Assembly: GCA_948144175.1 (NCBI GenBank)
Contig: CANXME010001258.1
Span: 1,907,001 to 1,971,000 of the forward strand
DNA: 64,000 nt
Source of the DNA: Closterium sp. NIES-65
Lineage: Eukaryota > Streptophyta > Zygnematophyceae > Desmidiales > Closteriaceae
Reading direction: 5' to 3'
In this document: one piece after another, positions 42,020 through 50,658 of the stretch
Layout: the number at the start of each line of letters is the position of its first letter
Numbering within the stretch: position 1 is the first letter of the stretch
Program-made: the position numbers and the translations under genes
Notes under the pieces: generated by a model
Databases searched by the model: none
What the model was told of the DNA's origin: nothing
What the model saw: the letters and a program-made list of their open reading frames with translations, nothing else

Positions 42020-44005
42020 TCAAGGGGTGAGCAAGTGAGGCAAGACAGGCACAAGACCCAGTTGAGTGCAGAAGCGCTGATGATCACAAGGCGGAAGTGC
42101 CTTGGTGAAAACGTCAGCAGTGTTGGCCTCAGCGGCCACGTACGCAAGTCGCAACTGACCACGCTGCTGCAACTCACGAGCAAGAAAGTAGCGGAGAGCA
42201 ATGTGCTTCGTTCTGTGCTCCAGGCGCTGCTCCCGACACAAGGCTAGCATGGCCTTGTTGTCTACGTACAGCATCGGAGGAGAACGAGGCGGCTCTCCAA
42301 GGTCAGTCAGCAGGTAGGTAAGCCAGCGAAGCTCCTGTGCAGCCATGGCCCCGGCGTAGATCTCAGCCTCACAACTGGAGCCGAGAACAGAAGACGAGCG
42401 AGTAGCCCGCCACGAAACAGAGCCGGAACCAAGGCTGAAGGTGTAACCCTGCGACGACCGCTGCGTAGCCTGGTCGTCTGCCCAAGAAGCGGCCGCGTGC
42501 CTAGTGAGGACCACTGGACTCCGCCCTCCAAGCACTAGCCCCATGCCCGACGTACTGCACAAGTAGCGCAACACCCTCTTCGCTGCAGCCATGTGCTCTG
42601 GTCTGTGTCTCCCATGAGCAACATAGCGTGCAAGAATGCTAAGAGGGTATGCAAGGTCAGGTCGTGTGCAGGTCATCAGGTACATGAGGCAGCCAACAAG
42701 CTCTGGGTACGGGCCACTCGACTCTACGGACTCATCCGAAGGCAGAGCTGAGAGCGAGTGGCGAGTAGACAGAGGAGTGGCCTGAGGCGAGGAGTACGTG
42801 AAGCCGAAGCGCTGAAGGACCTGCTGCACCATGTGTGACTGAGTCAGGGTAATGGTGCGGCGTGCTCTGTCCCGAGTGATCTGCAAGCCAAGGTAGCTGC
42901 GCAGTTCACCCAGGTCTGTGCACGTGTGTCTCTTCTGCAGCTCGGACTTCACGTGGGCGAGTCCAGCAGTGTCAGCTGTGGCAAAGACCAAGTCGTCGAC
43001 GTACACGAGGATGTAGAACGGCGGCAGAGAGGTGTCGGTGCGTAGAAACAGCGACGGGTCAGCACTAGAGGGAGCAAACCCAAGAGCCGCAAGTGTAGTC
43101 CTCAATGTGTCGTGCCACTCGCGCGCGGCCTGGCGGAGACCGTAGACTGGCCGTCGGAGGCTCCACTGGGTGCCAGGAGGGAAAGTCCCAGTGAAGCCAG
43201 GTGGACGGCGCAACCAGATCTCCTCGTGCAGGCTACCCTGCAGGAAAGCAGTGCTGAAGTCAAGGGAGTGAAGCTCGTAGTCATGCTGAGCGGCTATGTG
43301 TAGCAGCACCCGAAGAGTGGTCATCTTCGGGGTGGGAGAGAAGGTCTGAAAGTAGTCAACTCCCTGCCGCTGACTGAAGCCACGAGCCACGTAACGCGCC
43401 TTGAAGAGAGGTGGAGAGCCCGGCGGCCGCTTCACCCTGAAGATCCACATGCCACTGACGATGTTCGCCCCAGGAGGGGGAACCGCGTCAACGTAGGTGC
43501 CTGTGGACTTCCAGGAAGCCATCTCTGCATCCATAGCTGCCTGCCACTGAGAGGAGTAGGGACCCTCTACGGCCTCCGCGTAAGAGCGCGGAGTCGGGAT
43601 GTCTAGTGCATCCGGGTCTCCCTCAGGGGTAAGGAGTACGGACGCGAGATGAGGTGAAGCAGCAGCCAGACACTGGAACTCCTCCTGCCTGTCCTCAAGG
43701 ACGTCCGTGCCAAGAGCACACTCACCCCCGACGGATGGAGGACAAACAGACGCAGACTCAGCAACAAGACTAGCAGCGTAGTCTAGACGATAGCGAGCAG
43801 CAAAGTCGACGAGCTCAGCAACAAGAGCAGACGCAGCAGTGGACTCAAAGGAGGGGTCAGTGACGACAGTAGCAAGGAGACGCGTTATAGTAGGACTGGC
43901 AGCACGAAGAGAGTCCGACTCAGGGTCGGCAAGCGCAGGAAGAGAGGACTCAGGAGGAGAGGGCAAAGGGGCACGCAGAGGAGCAGTGGACGGACGCAGA
44001 GACAT
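42020..44005 (-). CDS. D: reverse transcriptase and RNase H (661-residue open frame)
   Basis: It opens in the linker (PSTAPLRAPLPSPPESSLPA; TITRLLATVVTDPSFES). RT follows with NIVSGMWIFRVKRPPGSPPLFKA, RGFSQRQGVDYFQTF, LHSLDFSTAFLQGSLHEE and FYILVYVDDLVFAT. RNase H has TRHAAASWADDQATQRSS, SCEAEIYAGAMAAQELRWL, RTKHIALRYFLARELQQR and TADVFTKALPPCDHQRF. It ends at 42020. The first residues belong upstream of the M used here, and the element's earlier parts lie beyond gypsy G. Confidence 0.92.
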   Translation of the reverse strand: MSLRPSTAPLRAPLPSPPESSLPALADPESDSLRAASPTITRLLATVVTDPSFESTAASALVAELVDFAARYRLDYAASLVAESASVCPPSVGGECALGTDVLEDRQEEFQCLAAASPHLASVLLTPEGDPDALDIPTPRSYAEAVEGPYSSQWQAAMDAEMASWKSTGTYVDAVPPPGANIVSGMWIFRVKRPPGSPPLFKARYVARGFSQRQGVDYFQTFSPTPKMTTLRVLLHIAAQHDYELHSLDFSTAFLQGSLHEEIWLRRPPGFTGTFPPGTQWSLRRPVYGLRQAAREWHDTLRTTLAALGFAPSSADPSLFLRTDTSLPPFYILVYVDDLVFATADTAGLAHVKSELQKRHTCTDLGELRSYLGLQITRDRARRTITLTQSHMVQQVLQRFGFTYSSPQATPLSTRHSLSALPSDESVESSGPYPELVGCLMYLMTCTRPDLAYPLSILARYVAHGRHRPEHMAAAKRVLRYLCSTSGMGLVLGGRSPVVLTRHAAASWADDQATQRSSQGYTFSLGSGSVSWRATRSSSVLGSSCEAEIYAGAMAAQELRWLTYLLTDLGEPPRSPPMLYVDNKAMLALCREQRLEHRTKHIALRYFLARELQQRGQLRLAYVAAEANTADVFTKALPPCDHQRFCTQLGLVPVLPHLLTP

Positions 44006-44181
44006 CCGATGCGTGGAAGGGACAGGAGGAGGACGCTGACGCGAACTGCGACCACTAGTGCGAGCAGCACAAACAGGCGACGCAGGACGAGACGCAAGCT
44101 CACGACGCTCAGCAAGACCTCAAGTAGGACCAGTGTACGGAGAAGGAGAAGCAGTGGGGAGGCCGGCGGTAACTGTGATTG

Positions 44182-44548
44182 TGTGAGGATCTGGGATCGA
44201 GCTCAGAAAAGATGATTCAAATTGAATTGAATTGAATGTCCACCTGGGTACAACACGAGGCTATATATAGGCTCGACACAAGGCCCCGTAACCAGGTGTT
44301 CCGCGGGTCGCGAAGCATCCCGAACGGATCCTTACCGAATTCGGTAGAAGGCTATTCGGTGGCAACCGAAAAGCCAAAATTCGGTGCACGCAACCTAGCT
44401 CGGTGCTATAACTATAATAAAATATAGGAAAGCACCTAGCCTAGGAAATCAAGCAATTCATGCATGCATATGATTATCCTATGCTAGAAATAGCATAATA
44501 AAGTAAAGGCAAGCAAGCATAGCTGGCATAAGCCGTCGTACTCTCACA
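44182..44548 (-). repeat. 3' LTR of gypsy G
   Basis: 367 bp, TGTGAGGATCTGGG...GTACTCTCACA. It is nearly identical to 56904-57281. CGTCCCCCCCTCAAAG to its right is the complement of the polypurine tract. Confidence 0.93.
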
Positions 44549-44558
44549 CGTCCCCCCC

Positions 44559-44861
44559 TCAAAGCTGGGTGGCGTGAGATACACCCTGCTTGACAAGATA
44601 GTCCTTGAGAGCACGGCGTGCGTTGCCCATATCAGCTTCTGCAACCCAACTGACCTCAGTGGGGTCGTATCCCTTCCAGCGTATCAGGAACTCGAGAGTC
44701 TTGCCACCGCGGCGCCGATGAGAGAGAACGCGCTCGATCTCGTACTCGGGTTCATCCTGTATGAGAACAGGTGGTGGTGGCGGTAGTTGCCGTCCCTGGA
44801 ACTGTTGGTTGGGGTCCTTGTAGGGCTTCAGTAGCTGGACATGGAAAGCGTTGTGAAGCTC
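44559..44861 (-). pseudogene. G: chromodomain at the integrase C-terminus
   Basis: On the minus strand this reads HNAFHVQLLKPYKDP, then a Pro-rich link, then a chromodomain: EYEIERVLSHRRRGGKTLEF, LIRWKGYDPTEVSWVAEADM and a closing helix ARRALKDYLVKQG. It marks G as a chromovirus. It lies between the pol frame and the polypurine tract. Chromodomains in this clade are known to direct insertion toward heterochromatin marks. Confidence 0.85.
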
Positions 44862-47800
44862 TCATGTATCTGGTAAGCGCAAGCGGAATGTAAGTGGTGT
44901 CACCTGTGCCTCAACGAGAAAAGGACCACAGAAGCGAGGCCGGAGTTTGGATGGGAGGTGAGACAGGTTCAAGTTGCGCGTGTCAAGAAGCACCTGATCT
45001 CCGACTGCTACTGAGTGATCACGTCGCTGACGATCGGCATACTGCTTCTGGGAGTTCTGCATCGTGGTGAGACGTCGCTGAGTCTTCTCCCATAGCTGCT
45101 GCATGGTGGTGACGAAGTCATGTGCGGCTTGGACGTGTGCCGGTGTGGTTGGCTGCTGTGGTGTGAGTGGTTCCCGTCCGTAACACAGGAAGAAAGGAGT
45201 TTTCCCTGTGGCCGCATGTGATGCGTTGTTGTAAGCAAACTCTAGGGTCGGTAACTGTGTGTCCCAGTGGCTGACGTCGTCCTTGCAAGCTGTGCGCAGT
45301 AACTGTTCAACCACTTGATTGAGTCGCTCTATCTGTCCGTCAGTTTGGGGGTGGTATGCTGAAGACATTGCAAGCTTTGTCCCCAACAGTCCCATGAGCT
45401 CCTTCCAGAACTTACTCGTGAATTTGGGGTCTCTGTCTGAGATGAGTGTAGCGGGGATGCCGTGGATGGTGATGATGCGGTCGAAGAAGAGTCGAGCAGT
45501 TGCTTCAGCTGTAGCTGTGGCGTTGGTCGGTATGAAGTGACCCATTTTGGAGAACTCATCGATCACCACGAGGATGGAATCATGTCCCCGTGAGGTCGAA
45601 GGAAGTCCTGTGATGAAGTCGAGGCTAACGACCTGCCATGGCTGCTCCGGTACGGGTAGAGGCTGAAGTAACCCTGCTTTTTTCTGCTTGCTGCTCTTCA
45701 TCCGCTCGCACGTGTCGCAAGAGGTGACGAACTGCTGCACGTCTGCTGCCATCCCGGGCCAGTAGTAATACTTCGCTATCCCTGCTAACGTCTTGTTGCT
45801 CCCGAAATGTCCCGCGTAAGGTACGTCGTGAAACTCCTCCAATAGGATCTGCCGTAGCGGGGCGTAATTCGGTACCCAAATCTTTCCTGAACCCTTCCTT
45901 ACAGCTAAGTCTTTCTCCCACTCTAATAGCTTCTTGGTCTGTGCTGTAGCAATCTCTGCGTCCACGGAGTACCCATGTTGGAATAGACCCTTGAGCAGAG
46001 GGTTCATCCCATCGAGCTGGATGCCTGCTACATGTCCGGAGCGGCTCAACACGTCTGCCTTGTTGTGTAGCCCGGGCTTGTAGACGATGTCGTAGTGGAA
46101 GTGAGTTTCCAGGAAGTCCACCCACCGCACATGTCGTCGTGAGAGTGTCGGCTGTGACTTCAGGTATTTCAGACTGCAATGGTCAGTATAGACTGTAGTC
46201 TTGGCTCCCTCTAGGTAACACCTCCACGCCTTGAAGGCTATGACTATCGCTAAGGCTTCCTTGTCGTGAATGGGGTAGTTTAGTTCTGCTCCGTGTAGCT
46301 TCTTACTGAGGTAGGCGATGGGCTGTAAACCGCGTCCGTGATCCTGCATCAGTACTGCTCCGACTGCTTGGTCACTAGCGTCTGCTTCCACCACGTAGTC
46401 CTTGTCTGGATCTGGCAAGATGAGTACTGGTGCTGTAGTCAGTGCTGTCTGTAGCTGCTCCATGGCTTGCTGATGAAGGGTATCCCATTTGTAGGGCGTA
46501 TCCTTTTTCAGTAGGTTGGTCAGTGGCGTTGCTATCTTAGCGTACTGCGGCACGAACCTGTTGTAGTAGTTGGCGAAGCCTAGGAACTGCTGTAACTCCT
46601 TCACGTTCTCTGGTACTTTCCACTTCTTGACGGCTTCGATCTTCCGTGGGTCCACGTGTACGCCCTCGGCACTCACCATGTGCCCGAGAAACTGCACCTT
46701 CTTCAGGGCGAAGTCGCTCTTTGACAGCTTCACGTAGAACTTGTTTTTCCGCAGGATCTCGAACACCTTCCGCAGATGCTCCACGTGCTCCTTCATGTTC
46801 TTGGAGTAGATGAGAATGTCGTCCAGGTACACCACCACGCATTCGTCCAGCAGGGGTCGTAAGATGTGATTCATCTCCGCCTGAAACGTTGCTGATGCGT
46901 TGCAGAGTCCGAACGGCATCACCAAGTATTCGTAGGAGCCGTATCTGGTACGGAACGCTGTCTTGTGGACGGAGTTGTCTGCCATCTTGATCTGCCAGTA
47001 GCCCGATCGTAGGTCCGGTTTCGAAAATACTGTTGCTCCACGCAGTTGATCGAGTAGGTCGTCTATGCGCGGTATGGGATATTTGTTTTTTACTGTCGGT
47101 TTGTTCAGTGCGCGGTAGTCGATGCACATCCGTAGACTGCCGTCTGGTTTTGGAGTGAAGAGAACTGGTGCGCCGTAGGGAGAGGTGGATGGGCGGATCA
47201 GTTGTCTGTCCAGTAGATACTCTATCTGTTTTTTCATGTCTGTCAGTTCAGTCGGACTCAGTCGGTATGGTGCACGTGAGACGGGTTTCGCACCTGGTTC
47301 CTCCACGATCTCGTGCTCGTGGGTGCATGCTGGAGGTACGCCTGCAGGTAGGTCGTCGGGCATTATATCCTTGTACTGCTCCAAGACCTCTTTCACTGCT
47401 GCAGGTAGCTCGGAACTCGGCTTCTCCTCCTCTGCTGCTGCCATAACCAGTGCTAGGTAACCCGTGTTACTCTTGTTCACCGTCTGTTCGAACCGTGCCA
47501 TTGTCGTTTCAGGTACATCCCCTGTATCCGTCCAGCTTCGCAGTGCTATCCGCTTCCCATTGTTGTAGATGCACACCTTGCTGTTGACCCAATCGATCAC
47601 GGGGTTGAACCGCTTCAGGAAATCTCGCCCCAAGATAAAATCTAATCTTTTGATGTTGGTGACTGGTAGCTTCGGCTTCCACCTCAACGCACCTATATGC
47701 AGTTGCAGTGATGCTTCGCCGTGGATAGGAAGCTTCGTACCGTCCACCATGGTTGCTGAAAACTGGGTCTCTTCCGCCTTCTCTCCAATTTTCTCCAATG

Positions 47801-47873
47801 CTCCGCGGTCACACACCGAGTGAGATGCACCGCTGTCCACCAGTGCCTGGAGGCGTCGCCCATTGCATAACAC
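44862..47873 (-). CDS. G: gypsy Pol (protease, RT, RNase H, integrase; 1003 residues)
   Basis: Order of domains: retropepsin with DSGAS (13-17) and LGRDFL (81-86); RT at about 190-430 with [10 protein letters not shown] (248-257), [10 protein letters not shown] and the YLDD catalytic box (349-352); RNase H from about 490 with [13 protein letters not shown]; integrase with an HHCC zinc site (H682, H689, C719, C722) and D752, D813 and E849; and a GPF-type module near 960-980 ([12 protein letters not shown]). PR-RT-RH-IN order is diagnostic of Ty3/gypsy. All visible catalytic residues are of the normal type. The chromodomain follows at its 3' end. Confidence 0.95.
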   Translation of the reverse strand: MLCNGRRLQALVDSGASHSVCDRGALEKIGEKAEETQFSATMVDGTKLPIHGEASLQLHIGALRWKPKLPVTNIKRLDFILGRDFLKRFNPVIDWVNSKVCIYNNGKRIALRSWTDTGDVPETTMARFEQTVNKSNTGYLALVMAAAEEEKPSSELPAAVKEVLEQYKDIMPDDLPAGVPPACTHEHEIVEEPGAKPVSRAPYRLSPTELTDMKKQIEYLLDRQLIRPSTSPYGAPVLFTPKPDGSLRMCIDYRALNKPTVKNKYPIPRIDDLLDQLRGATVFSKPDLRSGYWQIKMADNSVHKTAFRTRYGSYEYLVMPFGLCNASATFQAEMNHILRPLLDECVVVYLDDILIYSKNMKEHVEHLRKVFEILRKNKFYVKLSKSDFALKKVQFLGHMVSAEGVHVDPRKIEAVKKWKVPENVKELQQFLGFANYYNRFVPQYAKIATPLTNLLKKDTPYKWDTLHQQAMEQLQTALTTAPVLILPDPDKDYVVEADASDQAVGAVLMQDHGRGLQPIAYLSKKLHGAELNYPIHDKEALAIVIAFKAWRCYLEGAKTTVYTDHCSLKYLKSQPTLSRRHVRWVDFLETHFHYDIVYKPGLHNKADVLSRSGHVAGIQLDGMNPLLKGLFQHGYSVDAEIATAQTKKLLEWEKDLAVRKGSGKIWVPNYAPLRQILLEEFHDVPYAGHFGSNKTLAGIAKYYYWPGMAADVQQFVTSCDTCERMKSSKQKKAGLLQPLPVPEQPWQVVSLDFITGLPSTSRGHDSILVVIDEFSKMGHFIPTNATATAEATARLFFDRIITIHGIPATLISDRDPKFTSKFWKELMGLLGTKLAMSSAYHPQTDGQIERLNQVVEQLLRTACKDDVSHWDTQLPTLEFAYNNASHAATGKTPFFLCYGREPLTPQQPTTPAHVQAAHDFVTTMQQLWEKTQRRLTTMQNSQKQYADRQRRDHSVAVGDQVLLDTRNLNLSHLPSKLRPRFCGPFLVEAQVTPLTFRLRLPDT

Positions 47874-47885
47874 CTCAAGGAGTAG

Positions 47886-48560
47886 TTATTTCTGCTGTGC
47901 TAAGTAGCCAAAGAGGGTCTCGTTAACAGGATCATAGGGTACATCAAACTGAATACCTTCCCTTTTTCCTATACCTGACTCAGCGCTTTCCAACTTCACC
48001 TGGGGGTTAGGAGGATTTTTCCGAGGCTTGTATAATTTCTTATGAGCCTGGATGTCTCCTCTAAGCCTTGGCAGCTGTGTAGGCTTCACCTGTGGGCGAC
48101 GGGGAGCCTTAACACTGTGCTGCGGGGAGAGAATATTAACTCCACGGAACGCACGACCCTTTTCTACGCTCCGTAGTACTTTGCCCAACTTCTCAGGTAC
48201 CTGAATAATTTCTAAAGGCTTTTTCTTGGCCTCTAGACCTCCCCTGAATTTTTTGAAGGCTTGTAAACCACGAGAAGCAATATTCTTCGTTAGAGCATCT
48301 TTATAGGATACTTTTAACGAATTCTTACTTTCGTGGGTGTTCGGCTGGAGTTTCCCGGTCGGTGCAGAGTCTTTTTTCGCGGAGCCTCCATTCGCCTCGG
48401 CGATTTCCCCTGATGCCGGCCGGTCGTGACGTTTTAAATTCGCGCCATCATTTTCTCCTTTTTTCACCCGCTCCGAAGTCGCCACGTCGTCGCCTTTTCC
48501 TGCTTTTCGGATCTTTACGCGATCGCCAAGTCGATCCGCGGCTACTGGCGATTCCCGTTT
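47886..48560 (-). CDS. G: lysine-rich segment between Gag and protease
   Basis: The open frame runs from 48668, but only the part below about 48560 is likely real, as the rest overlaps Gag in another frame. It is basic and Lys/Pro-rich (VKKRESPVAADRLGDRVKIRK; SYKDALTKNIASRGLQAFKK; RPQVKPTQLPRLRGDIQAHKK) and ends TLFGYLAQQK just before the pol frame. I do not recognise a domain. The same segment is preserved in gypsy K (10535-11000), so it is a stable part of this family. Confidence 0.6.
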   Translation of the reverse strand, partial: KRESPVAADRLGDRVKIRKAGKGDDVATSERVKKGENDGANLKRHDRPASGEIAEANGGSAKKDSAPTGKLQPNTHESKNSLKVSYKDALTKNIASRGLQAFKKFRGGLEAKKKPLEIIQVPEKLGKVLRSVEKGRAFRGVNILSPQHSVKAPRRPQVKPTQLPRLRGDIQAHKKLYKPRKNPPNPQVKLESAESGIGKREGIQFDVPYDPVNETLFGYLAQQK

Positions 48561-48562
48561 TT

Positions 48563-49324
48563 TTACTTCGGGGGTGCTCCACTGTTTCCGTCCCGGAGTG
48601 CCGCACGTGCCTTCTTCATTTTGTAGCACGACAAAAACTGATGTCCTGCTACGCCGCAAAATTCGCATTTTGTCGGCTGCTCCTTCGCGTCGTATTTGTC
48701 GATATCCATCGGTTCGGTGAACGTGGGGGGTGCCGATCGCTCCGTGCCGAATGTACGGTTTGGCGTGAAGCGTCGTGTTTCATGTTGACTTCGAGTCATC
48801 GCGTCGTATCGCTCGGCAGCACGCACGATGTCTCTGTAGCTGTTGTAATTCGCCGCAATCACCTGCCGCCGAATCTCCATTTTTAATCCTTCGGTGTACG
48901 CCTGGATTTTTTCGCCTTCGGTCAGGTCGGTGATACGGTTGAACAGTAACTCCATCTGCTGCGTGTACTGTGTTACACTGCTGTATTGCTTGTGTCGGTG
49001 TATCTGCTGCCGCGCCATGTAGGTTGTATTAATTGGTTCGAAACGCTCGATTAAATCTGCCCGAAACTGCTGCCATGTTTTCTCCCCGCGGGCTACGTCG
49101 GTGTAGTAAATCCATTCGAGAGCCGGTCCACGTAACAGTGTCGCTGCGAGCCGAATCCTTGCTGCGTCGTGTTGCGGGGTCGAACAGCCAATGGCCTCGA
49201 AGTAAATTTCGACGGTGGCCACGAATCGCCGGACGTCGGATCCCTTCGCGCTTGGATCGAACGCCTCCGGGAGCCTCGGTCGAGCTGCTTCGAGGTTCGG
49301 CGACAGTGGTGCCATTGGTCCGTG
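48563..49324 (-). pseudogene. G: Gag, main part
   Basis: This carries a gypsy Gag core (RRFVATVEIYFEAIGC, GPALEWIYYTDVARGEKTWQQF, LIERFEPINTTYMARQQIHR) and a canonical zinc knuckle CX2CX4HX4C (CEFCGVAGHQFLSC) near its end. The N-terminal part lies at 56274-56473 because copia C splits the gene. It is the only Gag in the nest with a standard knuckle, apart from E. Confidence 0.88.
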
Positions 49325-49453
49325 TGTCAAACATTATATATGTTCTGCTTGTGTAGGCTATGGGTTAGCCTATAGGGGGTACACAATTCTAGGGTTTCCT
49401 ACTTGTACTCATTTCACTGCTAGTTCATTCATTCCTGTTCGCTTATTCTCACA
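49325..49453 (+). repeat. 5' LTR of element C
   Basis: 129 bp, TGTCAAACATTATATATG...TTATTCTCACA. It is the same family as B's LTR. Confidence 0.95.
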
Positions 49454-50658
49454 TGGTATAGAGCGGGTCCTTCTACGGACCGTTTTTTTTGGGCCCACCG
49501 AAGCGCCCCCCGAGGCGCGATTTTTTTTAGCGACCCCTCGGGTCGTCATTTTCCCTGCGGCCCCGCCGCTTTCACTGACGCGGCCCCGCCGCCCTCTCTG
49601 ACGGGGCCCCGCCGCCGGCCCTTACGCGGCCCCGTCGCCGGCTCTCACGCGGCCCCGCAGCAGGCTCTGTCGCGGCCCCGCCCCGGCCTTTACGCGGCCC
49701 TGCCGCCTGCTCTCACGCGGCCCCGCCCCGGCTCCTTCGCGGCCCCGCCGCCTGCTCTCGCGCGGCCCCGCCCCGGCTTCTACGCGGCCCCGCCCCGGCT
49801 ATCACGCGGCCCCGCCGACGGCTTTGTCGCGGCCCCGCCCAGGCCCTTACGCGGCCCCGCCGCCTGCTCTCACGCGGCCCCGCCCCGGCTCCTTCGCGGC
49901 CCCGCCGCCTGCTCTCGCGCGGCCCCGCCCCGGCTTCTACGCGGCCCCACCCCGGCTTTCACGCGGCCCCGCCGACGGCTCTGTCGCGGCCCCGCCCAGG
50001 CCCTTACGCGGCCCCGCCGCCTGCCCCCGTCGCGGCCCGGTCGCCTCCTGACGGCCCCGCCGTCCCTTCGTGACGGCCCCGCCGTCCCTTCCTGACGGCC
50101 CCGCCGTCCCCTCCTGACGGCTCCTGCCGTCCCCTTCTACCGGCCCCGCAACTGCACCTGCTGGCCCCGCCGCTGCACCTACCGGCCCCCACCACCCACC
50201 CCCCCTTTTCCCGTCGAGGCCAGCAGAGGGGTGGCAGGTGTGTGGCCTCCCCTGCTTCTCCTCCTCCTTCATCGCTCACCTGCAGCAGCCGAGCCGCCCC
50301 ACCGCCGAGCCGCCCTGCACCCGAGCCGCCCAGCAGCCGAGCCGCCCTGCCGCCGAGCCGCCGGGTCGCTGAGCTGCTGAGCTGCAGTTGCTGCCGAGCC
50401 GCCCTGCCGCCGAGCCGCCGAGTCACCGAGCTGCTGAGCTGCAGTTGCTGCCGAGCCGCCTTGCCGCCGAGCCGCCCGAGTCGCCCGAGCCGCCGAGCCG
50501 CCGAGCTGCCGAGCCGCTGAGTCGCCGAGCCTACTCTTCCCCCCACTGGTGAGCTCTTGCCCTGCTAGCACGCTCACGCCGCCTGCTTGCCTGCCTGCCT
50601 GCCTTTTGGCTTGCCTGGCTGCCTGCCTTCCTGCTGCTAGTCCTGCTCCTGCTTCTAC
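49454..50658 (+). repeat. C: leader with two kinds of GC-rich tandem repeat
   Basis: After the primer site, 49560-50035 is a minisatellite of 18-24-bp units around ACGCGGCCCCGCC. A block of about 165 bp is itself duplicated (about 49687-49848 and 49857-50018). Bases 50040-50190 are TGACGGCCCCGCCGTCCC units. Bases 50280-50530 are GCCGAGCCGCC units, including a 57-bp unit twice (50355-50411 and 50412-50468). No sense open frame of note lies upstream of 50659. Confidence 0.85.

Larger units (their letters stand above)
41687..44181 (-). mobile_element. Element D, left part: Ty1/copia 3' half (fossil)
   Basis: This holds the 3' LTR (41687-41808), conserved 3' non-coding region with a TA run (about 41986-42001), and an open RT-RNase H frame (42020-44005). 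At 44181 it is interrupted by gypsy G and resumes at 57282. The flank of G reads GATTG on the left (44177-44181) and TATTG on the right (57282-57286), a target duplication with one difference. D is a member of the GC-rich group and close to C. Confidence 0.9.
44182..49324 (-). mobile_element. Element G, left part: Ty3/gypsy chromovirus in D (fossil)
   Basis: This is a minus-strand gypsy element inserted in copia D and itself split by copia C at 49324. From the left it has the 3' LTR (44182-44548), polypurine tract, chromodomain and pol (44559-47873), the segment between Gag and protease, and most of Gag (48563-49324). It resumes at 56274. The two LTRs differ by about six substitutions and one 11-bp indel (near 2%). 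It has about two or three breaks besides the C insertion, so it is a fairly young fossil. Confidence 0.93.

Noticed and set aside
42500-42610. Host genes in the RT/RNase H blocks
   Set aside because: All are copia polyprotein motifs with LTRs in the right places.
49560-50530. A CRISPR-like array
   Set aside because: The repeats are variable, GC-rich and contiguous without unique spacers, in a eukaryotic retrotransposon leader.
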